A stretch of DNA of 7,237 nt from Deltaproteobacteria bacterium. GTDB lineage: Bacteria; Desulfobacterota; Binatia; Bin18. Shown here piece after piece: positions 1 through 5,656 of this stretch (position 1 is its first letter; every line of letters begins with the position of its first letter). Made by a program: the position numbers and the translations under genes. The stretch covers positions 1 through 7,237 of the forward strand of contig JACQEL010000918.1 of NCBI GenBank assembly GCA_016200595.1, in the 5' to 3' direction. The notes under the pieces were generated by a model. It searched no databases. It was given only the letters and a program-made list of their open reading frames with translations, and had not been told where the DNA came from.

Positions 1-100
1 AGGCCATGATTGCCGCCAAGAGCGCGCGGAACGTGATATAGCGGAACACGTTGAACGCCGAGTAGGTCGTGTGTAAGGGGTACAACAACGCGTATAACAT
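1..100 (-). CDS. mraY: MraY, phospho-N-acetylmuramoyl-pentapeptide transferase (N-terminus only)
   Basis: MraY is the integral membrane enzyme that transfers phospho-MurNAc-pentapeptide from UDP to undecaprenyl phosphate, giving lipid I. Only the first 33 codons are in the window; the gene runs off the low-coordinate edge. The visible peptide starts MLYALLYPLHTTYSAFNVFR and continues with YITFRALLAA. This matches the conserved MraY opening (compare the FNV-x-x-Y-x-TFRA segment of E. coli MraY), and hydrophobic residues from about 24 onward begin transmembrane helix 1. The ATG was chosen because it agrees with that family opening and has a GGGAAGG ribosome site five bases upstream. It overlaps the stop of a 16-codon ORF as TGATG. 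It is the first recognisable gene after murE, so murF is missing from its usual place. Family assignment is firm despite the short fragment. Confidence 0.88.
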   Translation of the reverse strand, partial: MLYALLYPLHTTYSAFNVFRYITFRALLAAIMA

Positions 101-150
101 CAAGCCTTCCCATCGGGGAGCATAAAAAGTGCGCAGAGCGAAAAGTTCAT
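100..150 (-). CDS. possible 16-residue coupling ORF between murE and mraY
   Basis: A 16-codon reading frame (MNFSLCALFMLPDGKA) begins at an ATG that overlaps the murE stop codon as ATGA. It ends at a TGA that overlaps the mraY start codon as TGATG. A plausible Shine-Dalgarno, GAGGGA, lies about seven bases before its ATG within the last codons of murE. The peptide has a hydrophobic middle but no recognisable motif and no resemblance I can see to MurF. I infer that, if translated, its role would be to carry terminating murE ribosomes across the roughly 50-base gap and deliver them to mraY. It may equally be a chance frame. Nothing proves that the peptide itself matters. Confidence 0.3.
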   Translation of the reverse strand: MNFSLCALFMLPDGKA

Positions 151-1679
151 GCGCGTCCCTCGCCATACACCATCGTCAGATAATTGCGCACCTCTTCTCG
201 ATCATCGAAATGATACTTGGTGGTGCCAATGATTTGATAATCTTCGTGCCCCTTGCCGGCGATCACCACCAGGTCTCCTGGCTGTGCGCCAGCCAGGGCT
301 GTACGAATGGCCGTGCGCCGGTCAGCAATCACCAGATACCCCTGCTGGAGGGTGGAGATTGCTGTTGTATCCGCAACTTTTAATTGTCCAGTCTGGACCA
401 GCCCGACTTCGGCCTCAGCAATGATGTGCCCCGGCTCCTCGGTGCGTGGGTTATCTGAGGTGAGGATAACCACATCGCTCAACCGGCCTGCCGCTTCTCC
501 CATCAGTGGCCGTTTCCCTCGGTCGCGATCCCCGCCGCAGCCGAACACGGTGAGCAATCGGCGTGTGGTCAACTGACGCGCGGAGTGGAGAACCTTCTCA
601 AGAGCGTCAGGCTTATGGGCATAATCGACGAGGACGGTAAAAGGCTGACCGACCGAGACCGCCTCCAGCCGTCCGGGTACGTTCGTACAACGCGTGATCC
701 CGGCAGCAATACGCTCAGCCGGTATCCCTAAGGCGTGCGCCACTGTAGCGGCGGCGAGAATGTTATAGAGATGGGGGTCGCCGATCAGAGAGGAAGAGAA
801 CGTGACCTCTTTTTCCTCAAGTCGTAGGATCCCACGCAGCCCCTGAAGACTTTTCTCCACCTGGTGGACTGATACGGTAGCTCCAGGTTGTAAGCCATAC
901 GTCAATACCCGACCAGGGATAGACTTGGTCAGCAAAATGGTCCCCCAGGGATCATCGGCGTTGATCACCGCGAAGCGATTCGGCTTCGACGACGCGGCCA
1001 GAGCCTCGAGAAACAGGCGAGATTTGGCGGCAAAATAATCCTCGAGGTCAGTATGAAAGTCGAGGTGATCACGTCCCAGATTGGTAAACACCGCGCCGTC
1101 CCACCGGCAGCCTTGCACCCGCTCCTGTACCAGGGCGTGTGACGAGACCTCCATCACCACATGGCTCACCTGCTGTGCCGCCATAATGCTGAGCAGGTCC
1201 TGGAGTTCGACTGCCTCTGGCGTGGTAAATGGTGCGGGGAACTCCCGCCCCTGATAGCGATAATTCACCGTGCCGATCACGCCAGTGGACCAGCCCATCG
1301 CTTGCCAGACCGCTTCAAGGAGATAGGTCGTGGTGGTCTTGCCGCTGGTGCCAGTCACGCCGATCAACGTGAGCTGCGCACTGGGGCTTTGGTAGAAACG
1401 GTCGGCGATGAGACCGAGGAGCAAACGCGGGTTGTCGGCAATAATGGTCGTCAGCTCTCCAGTGACAACTGTTCCTGGAGACACGACCACGGCGCGGGCT
1501 CCACGCGCGCGGGCTTGATCGATAAAGCGAGCGCCATCGTTCTTGGTGCCAGGAAGCGCGAAGAATAAGGCTCCTGGCTGGGCCAGACGAGAATCATAGG
1601 CGAGTTGGGAGATCTCCACCTCCACGTTTCCCTGGATTTGCACGGGGACAGTCTTAGGGAGGAGATCGCGTAAGATCAT
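147..1679 (-). CDS. murE: MurE, UDP-MurNAc-L-Ala-D-Glu:meso-2,6-diaminopimelate ligase
   Basis: This cytoplasmic ATP-dependent Mur ligase adds the third stem-peptide residue to UDP-MurNAc-L-Ala-D-Glu during peptidoglycan precursor synthesis. The 510 residues show the usual three domains: a UDP-binding N-terminus (about 1-100), the central ATPase with P-loop GVTGTSGKTTT (107-117, Lys114), and a C-terminal domain. The segment around AKSRLF holds the lysine that is carbamylated in this family (Lys219). The DNPR motif (409-412), followed by TEEP, is the signature for meso-diaminopimelate rather than lysine as substrate, so a DAP-type wall is expected. KGHED (476-480) is also conserved. The P-loop has Ser112 where Asn is commoner. 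The ATG overlaps the ftsI stop as ATGA, indicating translational coupling. Length is normal, and there is no fused MurF domain even though murF is absent downstream. Confidence 0.97.
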   Translation of the reverse strand: MILRDLLPKTVPVQIQGNVEVEISQLAYDSRLAQPGALFFALPGTKNDGARFIDQARARGARAVVVSPGTVVTGELTTIIADNPRLLLGLIADRFYQSPSAQLTLIGVTGTSGKTTTTYLLEAVWQAMGWSTGVIGTVNYRYQGREFPAPFTTPEAVELQDLLSIMAAQQVSHVVMEVSSHALVQERVQGCRWDGAVFTNLGRDHLDFHTDLEDYFAAKSRLFLEALAASSKPNRFAVINADDPWGTILLTKSIPGRVLTYGLQPGATVSVHQVEKSLQGLRGILRLEEKEVTFSSSLIGDPHLYNILAAATVAHALGIPAERIAAGITRCTNVPGRLEAVSVGQPFTVLVDYAHKPDALEKVLHSARQLTTRRLLTVFGCGGDRDRGKRPLMGEAAGRLSDVVILTSDNPRTEEPGHIIAEAEVGLVQTGQLKVADTTAISTLQQGYLVIADRRTAIRTALAGAQPGDLVVIAGKGHEDYQIIGTTKYHFDDREEVRNYLTMVYGEGRA

Positions 1680-3643
1680 GGGTGCTTCTCAGTGGTTGGC
1701 GCGAGCGTTAAGACATATGTCGGCTCCTGAGTCGCGGGATCGTTCTGCACCATCTGGCCGACCACATAGCCACTGCCTGAAGCGCTGACGCGCCAGCCGT
1801 TCTGTTGCGCAGTGAGCGTAGCCTCGCGTAAACTCATGCCCAGGAAACTTGGCCCGCTCACCGGCAGTGCGACACTTTGGGGTGCGGCCGCGGCACGATT
1901 GGGGGTAGGGCGCGCAGCGGCTCGGCCAGGAGTTAAAGCCACCGGAGTGGGCGCGACGATGGGTGGAGTAGGCCGTTCCCCGTTCCCGGTGATGCCTAAC
2001 TGGGCTAAGGCTTCTGTGGCAATGACTTGAAAAACCGGGGCTGCAATCTCACCGCCGTACTCGCCGGTCTTCGGTTCATCGATAGCCACCAGAATGACTA
2101 AACGGGGCTGATCGGCCGGGACGATGCCAATGAACGAAGCGATACGGCCGTGGGCTGAGTACCCACCATTCTGGTTGACTTTCTGCGACGTGCCTGTCTT
2201 CCCAGCAACGCGCACTCCTGGGATGCTCGCGCGCCAGCCCGTCCCGCCCTTTGCCACGACGTTCTCCATGAGTTGCAAGAGGAGGTGGGCCGTTTCGCTA
2301 CGCACCACTTGCCACCGCCGTTGCGGACTATTGGCCATAACCACTTTCCCATCGGCACCGAGGACTTCTTGCACGACATAGGGTCGCATGAAGACGCCCT
2401 CGTTAGCCAACGTCGCGTAGGCACTGGCAAGTTGTAAAGGGGTGACGGCTACTCCCTGGCCAAAGCTGGCAGTCACGAGATTGATACGAGACCAATTATT
2501 AGGGGATGCCAATAAGCCGGGGCTTTCCGCTGGTAGATCGATGCCGGTCTTCTGGCCGAGGCCAAATCCCCGCAGATATTTCTGGTAGGTCTCTTTTCCT
2601 AAGCGCTCGCCCACCTTAGCCGCGCCGATATTACTCGAGTGCTGGAGGACTTGGGCAAAGCTCAGCCAGCCATAGGGGTGATGGTCATGAATGGTGTATT
2701 TCCCGACTTGGTAGTGACCGGATTCGCAGAATATCTGGTCCTCGGGACGGACCACCTTCATGTCCAAAGCCGCCGCCGCTAACAGAATCTTCATCGTCGA
2801 GCCTGGCTCATACGGGTCGGAGATGGCGGGATTACGTCGAGCCTCATCGGGAACGCTCTTAGGGGTGTTGGGATCGAAGGTGGGGATTTGCGCGAGGGCC
2901 AACACGGCGAATGTCTGGGGATCAAGGATGACGACGGTTCCGGCACGGGCGCGCGTTGCCTGCACCGTCCGCTCCAATTCGCGTTGGGCGAAGTACTGAA
3001 GACTGAGGTCGAGGGTGAGGCGCACGCTCAAGGCTTCAGGGGGGAGTTCAGCACCCTGCGCCAGGATGGAGCGGCCCAGCGCATCCCGTTCCTGTACGAC
3101 TTCAGTCGATTCACCCCGCAGATAGTGATCGTACACGCGCTCTATACCTTCTAAGCCTTCAGCATCGATGTTGGCGAAGCCGAGCAACTGCGCGGCCAGC
3201 GTCCCATGGGGATAAAACCGCCGCTGGGTTTCAAAGCTGTCGATCCCGGCAAGGTCCAGGGCACGAACCTGAGCGGCTTCCTGAGGAGTTGCCTGGCGTT
3301 TGAGCCAGACGAACGGGGCAGGGGAGCGGAAGGCGGTATTCACTTCCTGCCGGGAAGCGTGAACTGCTTCGGCCAGTGCCGGCACATGGGCCGCAATATC
3401 CGCCGGCAATTTACGCGGGCGAACAAATAGTGATTCTGCCGGAACGCTTAACGCCAGCAGTTCGCCATTGCGGTCAAGAATTGCTCCTCGACGCGGCGTG
3501 AAGGTGAAACGCTGATTATGCTGGCTTGCCGCTTGGCGCGCCAGTTGCGCGCTCTGCACGACCGTAAACTGCACGAGACGGCTCAAAACCAGCAGCAGGC
3601 CAACCCCCACCGCACTTCCAGCAACGAGCAGACGTTCTTTCAT
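1676..3643 (-). CDS. ftsI: FtsI-type penicillin-binding protein (class B transpeptidase) with C-terminal PASTA domain
   Basis: This is the septal peptidoglycan transpeptidase that cross-links wall strands at the division site. A short cytoplasmic N-terminus leads to one membrane helix (about 5-27). A dimerisation/pedestal domain with RRGAILDRNGELLA (51-64) follows, then the transpeptidase domain. The three penicillin-binding motifs are intact: STMK (282-285, nucleophile Ser282), SSN (336-338) and KTGT (482-485). After about 550 comes a proline/alanine-rich linker (about 557-597). A single PASTA-like module follows (about 596-650), recognisable from SFLGMSLREATLTAQQNGW and the closing repeat-like strand. 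E. coli FtsI lacks a PASTA module, while Gram-positive PBP2x and SpoVD carry them. The start ATG has a purine-rich GAGGGGGAGAGG just upstream and lies 10 bases after the ftsL stop. Position between ftsL and murE supports FtsI over other class B PBPs. Confidence 0.95.
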   Translation of the reverse strand: MKERLLVAGSAVGVGLLLVLSRLVQFTVVQSAQLARQAASQHNQRFTFTPRRGAILDRNGELLALSVPAESLFVRPRKLPADIAAHVPALAEAVHASRQEVNTAFRSPAPFVWLKRQATPQEAAQVRALDLAGIDSFETQRRFYPHGTLAAQLLGFANIDAEGLEGIERVYDHYLRGESTEVVQERDALGRSILAQGAELPPEALSVRLTLDLSLQYFAQRELERTVQATRARAGTVVILDPQTFAVLALAQIPTFDPNTPKSVPDEARRNPAISDPYEPGSTMKILLAAAALDMKVVRPEDQIFCESGHYQVGKYTIHDHHPYGWLSFAQVLQHSSNIGAAKVGERLGKETYQKYLRGFGLGQKTGIDLPAESPGLLASPNNWSRINLVTASFGQGVAVTPLQLASAYATLANEGVFMRPYVVQEVLGADGKVVMANSPQRRWQVVRSETAHLLLQLMENVVAKGGTGWRASIPGVRVAGKTGTSQKVNQNGGYSAHGRIASFIGIVPADQPRLVILVAIDEPKTGEYGGEIAAPVFQVIATEALAQLGITGNGERPTPPIVAPTPVALTPGRAAARPTPNRAAAAPQSVALPVSGPSFLGMSLREATLTAQQNGWRVSASGSGYVVGQMVQNDPATQEPTYVLTLAPTTEKHP

Positions 3644-3653
3644 CCTCTCCCCC

Positions 3654-3926
3654 TCACTGCACCCTCAGCACCTGCTCCGGCTGGGGCGCACTCAGCCCCA
3701 ACCGCTGCGTCGCCTGTTCCCCCAAGCGACTCGGAGTGGTTGAGGCGCTCCATTGCGCCTCCAACTCCTGCCGCTCTCCTTGCAGCGTATGAACCAATTG
3801 CCGCGCGTTTGATAGCGTGTATCCTACCGCAACTACCTGTAAACGAGTCCAAACCTGAGCGAGCGCTAACACCAGTCCCACCAGCGCCAACAGCGTATAT
3901 CTTACCCAGTGACTGGAGTTCTGCAT
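3654..3926 (-). CDS. ftsL: FtsL-like cell division protein
   Basis: This is a small bitopic division protein of 90 residues. FtsL proteins form a complex with FtsB and FtsQ that links the early divisome to the FtsWI septal synthase. Residues 1-8 are cytoplasmic, about 9-25 form one membrane helix (YTLLALVGLVLALAQVW), and about 31-60 are a charged, heptad-like segment suited to a periplasmic coiled coil. The tail has the RLGEQATQRLGL...P...QV pattern often seen at the end of FtsL. Sequence conservation in this family is low, so the call rests on size, topology and position between rsmH and ftsI. The ATG immediately follows the rsmH TAG with no gap, and GAGAGGG a few bases upstream serves as its ribosome site. 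Another frame across the same bases is a shadow. Confidence 0.85.
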   Translation of the reverse strand: MQNSSHWVRYTLLALVGLVLALAQVWTRLQVVAVGYTLSNARQLVHTLQGERQELEAQWSASTTPSRLGEQATQRLGLSAPQPEQVLRVQ

Positions 3927-4907
3927 CTAACCCTCTCGCGGAACGTGTCGTTCTACCGCCCGTAACCGTGCACTGCGCGCACGGGGATTGAGGGCAATCT
4001 CTACCGGCGTGGGAGTGAGCGGCTTGGGAGTCAGAATCCGCACTTGTGGAGACCAGCGGCAGGCACAGACCTGCAACTGCGGGGGGCAGTGGCAGGTTGC
4101 GGCCCAGTAACGGAATGCCTCTTTCACCAAACGATCTTCGAGTGAATGGTACGAGAGGATGACCATCCGCCCTCCTGGACGCAGCAAGCGATACCCATCA
4201 TTCAGAAACGCGGCGAGATGTTCCAGTTCCCCATTCACCCTGATGCGTAGCGCCTGGAAAACCCGTGTGGCCGGATGCAGGTGAGTATGGGGCGTTCGTT
4301 TCACGATCCTCTCGATCACCTCCACCAAATGAGAGGTGGTGGTGATTGGAGCCGCAGTACGGGCATGCACCAACGCACGGGCTAATGTGCCGGCCGCACG
4401 TTCTTCTCCCAACTCACGGAAGATTCTTTTCAACTCGCTCTCGCTGGCTTGGTTGACGACATCCGCGGCGCAGCACTCCTCGCGCTGGTCCATACGCATA
4501 TCTAAGGGCCCGGACCGAAGAAAACTAAACCCGCGTTCTCCACTCTCGATCTGGAAAGAGGAAAATCCGAGATCAAGAAGCACGCCATCGACTCCCTCAT
4601 ACCCATAACGAGAGAGGACAGACCGTGCGTGGCTAAAATTTTCGTGGAGCAAAATAAAGCGACCAGAGAACGGAGCTAGCCGCCGGGCAGCAATACTCAA
4701 CGCCTGATCGTCCCGGTCCAGACCCAGCAACTGGCCTGCGGGCGCACTTGCTTCTAACAAGGCGGCCGCGTGCCCGCCACCACCAAGTGTGCCGTCGAGG
4801 AAATCTGCCCCCGGCCGCGGGCGGAGCAAAGCCAACACCTCCGAGAGCATAACCGGCAGATGCCGGGTCTCGGGCCTGGGGTTGGTTGTCATAACGGCCG
4901 TTTCCAT
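3927..4907 (-). CDS. rsmH: RsmH, 16S rRNA (cytosine1402-N4)-methyltransferase
   Basis: RsmH (formerly MraW) uses S-adenosylmethionine to methylate N4 of 16S rRNA C1402 in the P-site region of the 30S subunit. The 326 residues carry the family landmarks in order: HLPVM near the start (16-20), the SAM-binding glycine loop DGTLGGGGHAAALLE (38-52), GLDRDDQAL (62-70), VLLDLGFSSFQIE (109-121) and RGFSFLRSGPLDMRMD (125-140). HPATRVFQALRIRVNGEL (211-228) and ILSYHSLEDRLVK (250-262) follow. A helical insert lies between, about 145-205. Two CxC pairs (272-274 and 281-283) flank a short PPQLQV stretch and could hold a metal. The chosen ATG has AGAGGA very close upstream; a second Met at residue 6 is an alternative start. 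It follows mraZ after 48 bases. Confidence 0.97.
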   Translation of the reverse strand: METAVMTTNPRPETRHLPVMLSEVLALLRPRPGADFLDGTLGGGGHAAALLEASAPAGQLLGLDRDDQALSIAARRLAPFSGRFILLHENFSHARSVLSRYGYEGVDGVLLDLGFSSFQIESGERGFSFLRSGPLDMRMDQREECCAADVVNQASESELKRIFRELGEERAAGTLARALVHARTAAPITTTSHLVEVIERIVKRTPHTHLHPATRVFQALRIRVNGELEHLAAFLNDGYRLLRPGGRMVILSYHSLEDRLVKEAFRYWAATCHCPPQLQVCACRWSPQVRILTPKPLTPTPVEIALNPRARSARLRAVERHVPREG

Positions 4908-4955
4908 ATTCCTCTTTTTTCGCTGGCAATTATTCTTCGATTGTTGTACATTACT

Positions 4956-5408
4956 TCAGGCATTGAGGCTGCTGAAGAGTTGTGGGTTCTGGGTCAGATC
5001 TCTTTCTGATTCCTCGTTGAATCTCTGCCAGGTTTCTTTGTCCCAGATGCGAAATCTTTTCAGCGCGGACGTAAACATGATGTCTTTTTTCAAGCCGGCA
5101 TATTCGCGTAACATCGGCGGGAGGAGAATCCGTCCTTGTTTATCAAATGTGCATTCGTAGGCATTTGATAGGTAAAAGTTTTCCATCTTGAGAAAGTTTT
5201 CGTCAAAACGGGGTTTCTTCATGAGTTCTTCCTCAAACCGTTCCCATTCCGCCAGGGGATACACATCCAGGCAACGAAAGGAGTGGAGGATAAACTTAGT
5301 GGCGATGAGACGATCATCTTGGAAGCTGAGCAGCAGCTCACGAAATTTTGCCGGGATGCTCACTCTCCCCTTTTCGTCTATGGCATGCTCAAAACTTCCC
5401 CGAAACAC
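4956..5408 (-). CDS. mraZ: MraZ transcriptional regulator
   Basis: MraZ is a DNA-binding protein of the AbrB/MazE-like fold that controls its own dcw operon; in E. coli it represses mraZ. The 150 residues contain the two tandem SpoVT-AbrB half-domains. The first has DEKGRVSIPAKFRE (11-24) and the second DKQGRILLPPMLREYAGL (89-106). The DxxGR core present in both repeats (Asp11/Arg15 and Asp89/Arg93) forms the DNA-contacting loop in this family. Length is typical. The start is GTG rather than ATG, supported by GAAGGA six bases upstream and by the canonical MFRGSFEHAIDEKGR-type opening. It is the first gene of the minus-strand operon. Its likely operator, three TGGGG repeats, lies immediately upstream in the leader, implying autoregulation. 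Confidence 0.96.
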   Translation of the reverse strand: MFRGSFEHAIDEKGRVSIPAKFRELLLSFQDDRLIATKFILHSFRCLDVYPLAEWERFEEELMKKPRFDENFLKMENFYLSNAYECTFDKQGRILLPPMLREYAGLKKDIMFTSALKRFRIWDKETWQRFNEESERDLTQNPQLFSSLNA

Positions 5409-5414
5409 TGCTTA

Positions 5415-5420
5415 TCCTTC
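5415..5420 (-). promoter_or_regulatory. Shine-Dalgarno of mraZ
   Basis: On the minus strand this reads GAAGGA, six bases before the GTG start codon of mraZ at 5408. It decides the start: no ATG gives the conserved MFRGSFEHA opening, and the GTG at this spacing does. The site sits directly downstream of the last TGGGG repeat, so MraZ bound there would also lie close to the translation start on the DNA. Confidence 0.75.
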
Positions 5421-5423
5421 TTT

Positions 5424-5449
5424 CCCCACTTTTCCCCACTTTTCCCCAC
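5424..5449 (-). promoter_or_regulatory. MraZ operator: three TGGGG direct repeats with 10-base period
   Basis: On the minus strand GTGGGG occurs three times at exact 10-base spacing (5449-5444, 5439-5434 and 5429-5424), each followed by AAA(A). This is the pattern TGGGN, five-base spacer, TGGGN described for E. coli MraZ binding sites; here all spacers are AAAAG. The first repeat covers the predicted transcription start (about 5444) and the others lie in the first 20 or so bases of the transcript. MraZ binding should therefore interfere with RNA polymerase at the start site. The repeats being upstream of mraZ itself makes the assignment strong, though binding has not been shown for this organism. 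Confidence 0.85.
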
Positions 5450-5450
5450 G

Positions 5451-5479
5451 ACTATAGTACCATGTTTTTTTGCTGTCAA
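5451..5479 (-). promoter_or_regulatory. sigma-70-type promoter of the mraZ/dcw operon
   Basis: Reading the minus strand, a perfect -35 hexamer TTGACA (5479-5474) is followed by exactly 17 bases and the -10 hexamer TATAGT (5456-5451), which matches the consensus at five of six positions. The spacer contains a run of seven A. Predicted initiation is near 5444, giving a leader of about 36 bases to the mraZ GTG. Position directly upstream of the MraZ repeats supports it as the operon promoter. The -10 lies within the palindrome ACTATAGT, so it also reads as TATAGT on the plus strand. Confidence 0.85.
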
Positions 5480-5526
5480 GGAAAAGGTGCAAGCAAAAGA
5501 TCAGATTGGAAAGGCAAGAACTGTTA

Positions 5527-5555
5527 TTGACTCAGCTTCTGTGCGCCGATACATC
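5527..5555 (+). promoter_or_regulatory. possible promoter for the aminotransferase-serA pair
   Basis: TTGACT (5527-5532, five of six to -35 consensus) is followed after 17 bases by TACATC (5550-5555, three of six to -10 consensus). This is the best plus-strand candidate I found in the gap. Initiation would be near 5562, about 95 bases before the aminotransferase ATG. The transcript would then run directly into the intrinsic terminator at 5591-5627. The weak -10 makes this tentative; an alternative plus-strand start is the palindromic -10 at 5453-5458. Confidence 0.35.
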
Positions 5556-5590
5556 ATTTTCTTATTGTTACTAGCAGGGTTGCAAGAGAA

Positions 5591-5627
5591 GCCTGGATGG
5601 GGAAAAAGACCATCCAGGCCTTTTTTT
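5591..5627 (+). terminator. intrinsic terminator in the leader of the aminotransferase gene
   Basis: GCCTGGATGG (5591-5600) and CCATCCAGGC (5610-5619) form a perfect 10-bp stem around a 9-base loop (GGAAAAAGA), followed by C and seven T. Outside the stem, TTGCAA occurs on both sides (5580-5585 and 5626-5631) and can pair with itself, so the hairpin may extend further. The T tract is on the plus-strand side only; on the minus strand the stem is followed by TTCTCTT, so the terminator points to the right. It ends 29 bases before the aminotransferase ATG, and no plus-strand gene precedes it. It is therefore either an attenuator, an insulator, or the end of an unannotated short RNA. Confidence 0.88.
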
Positions 5628-5656
5628 GCAAACGAGTAATCCTGTAGGGAGACCCT

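Noticed and set aside
1161..1568. 135-codon plus-strand frame inside murE
   Set aside because: It lies wholly antisense to the conserved MurE ATPase region, including the P-loop, and has low-complexity composition typical of a shadow frame.
3640..3852. Second minus-strand frame (70 codons) overlapping ftsL and ending near the ftsI start
   Set aside because: It is glycine/alanine-rich with no membrane segment, and the overlapping 90-codon frame has clear FtsL topology and tight junctions on both sides.
4908..4955. Possible internal promoter between mraZ and rsmH (AT-rich, GAATAATTG)
   Set aside because: No acceptable -35 at 16-18 bases was found; the AT-rich spacer alone is insufficient.
5411..5450. 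TTTCCCCAC repeats read as DnaA boxes or an iteron-type origin
   Set aside because: They do not match the DnaA consensus TTATCCACA. Their number, period and position fit MraZ boxes exactly, and no other origin features are present.
5462..5530. Plus-strand 22-codon frame (MFFCCQGKGASKRSDWKGKNCY) in the gap, a possible cysteine/serine-containing leader peptide
   Set aside because: It has no Shine-Dalgarno, most of it precedes the better plus-strand promoter candidate, and its stop lies 60 bases before the terminator with no visible alternative pairing. It is probably a chance frame.
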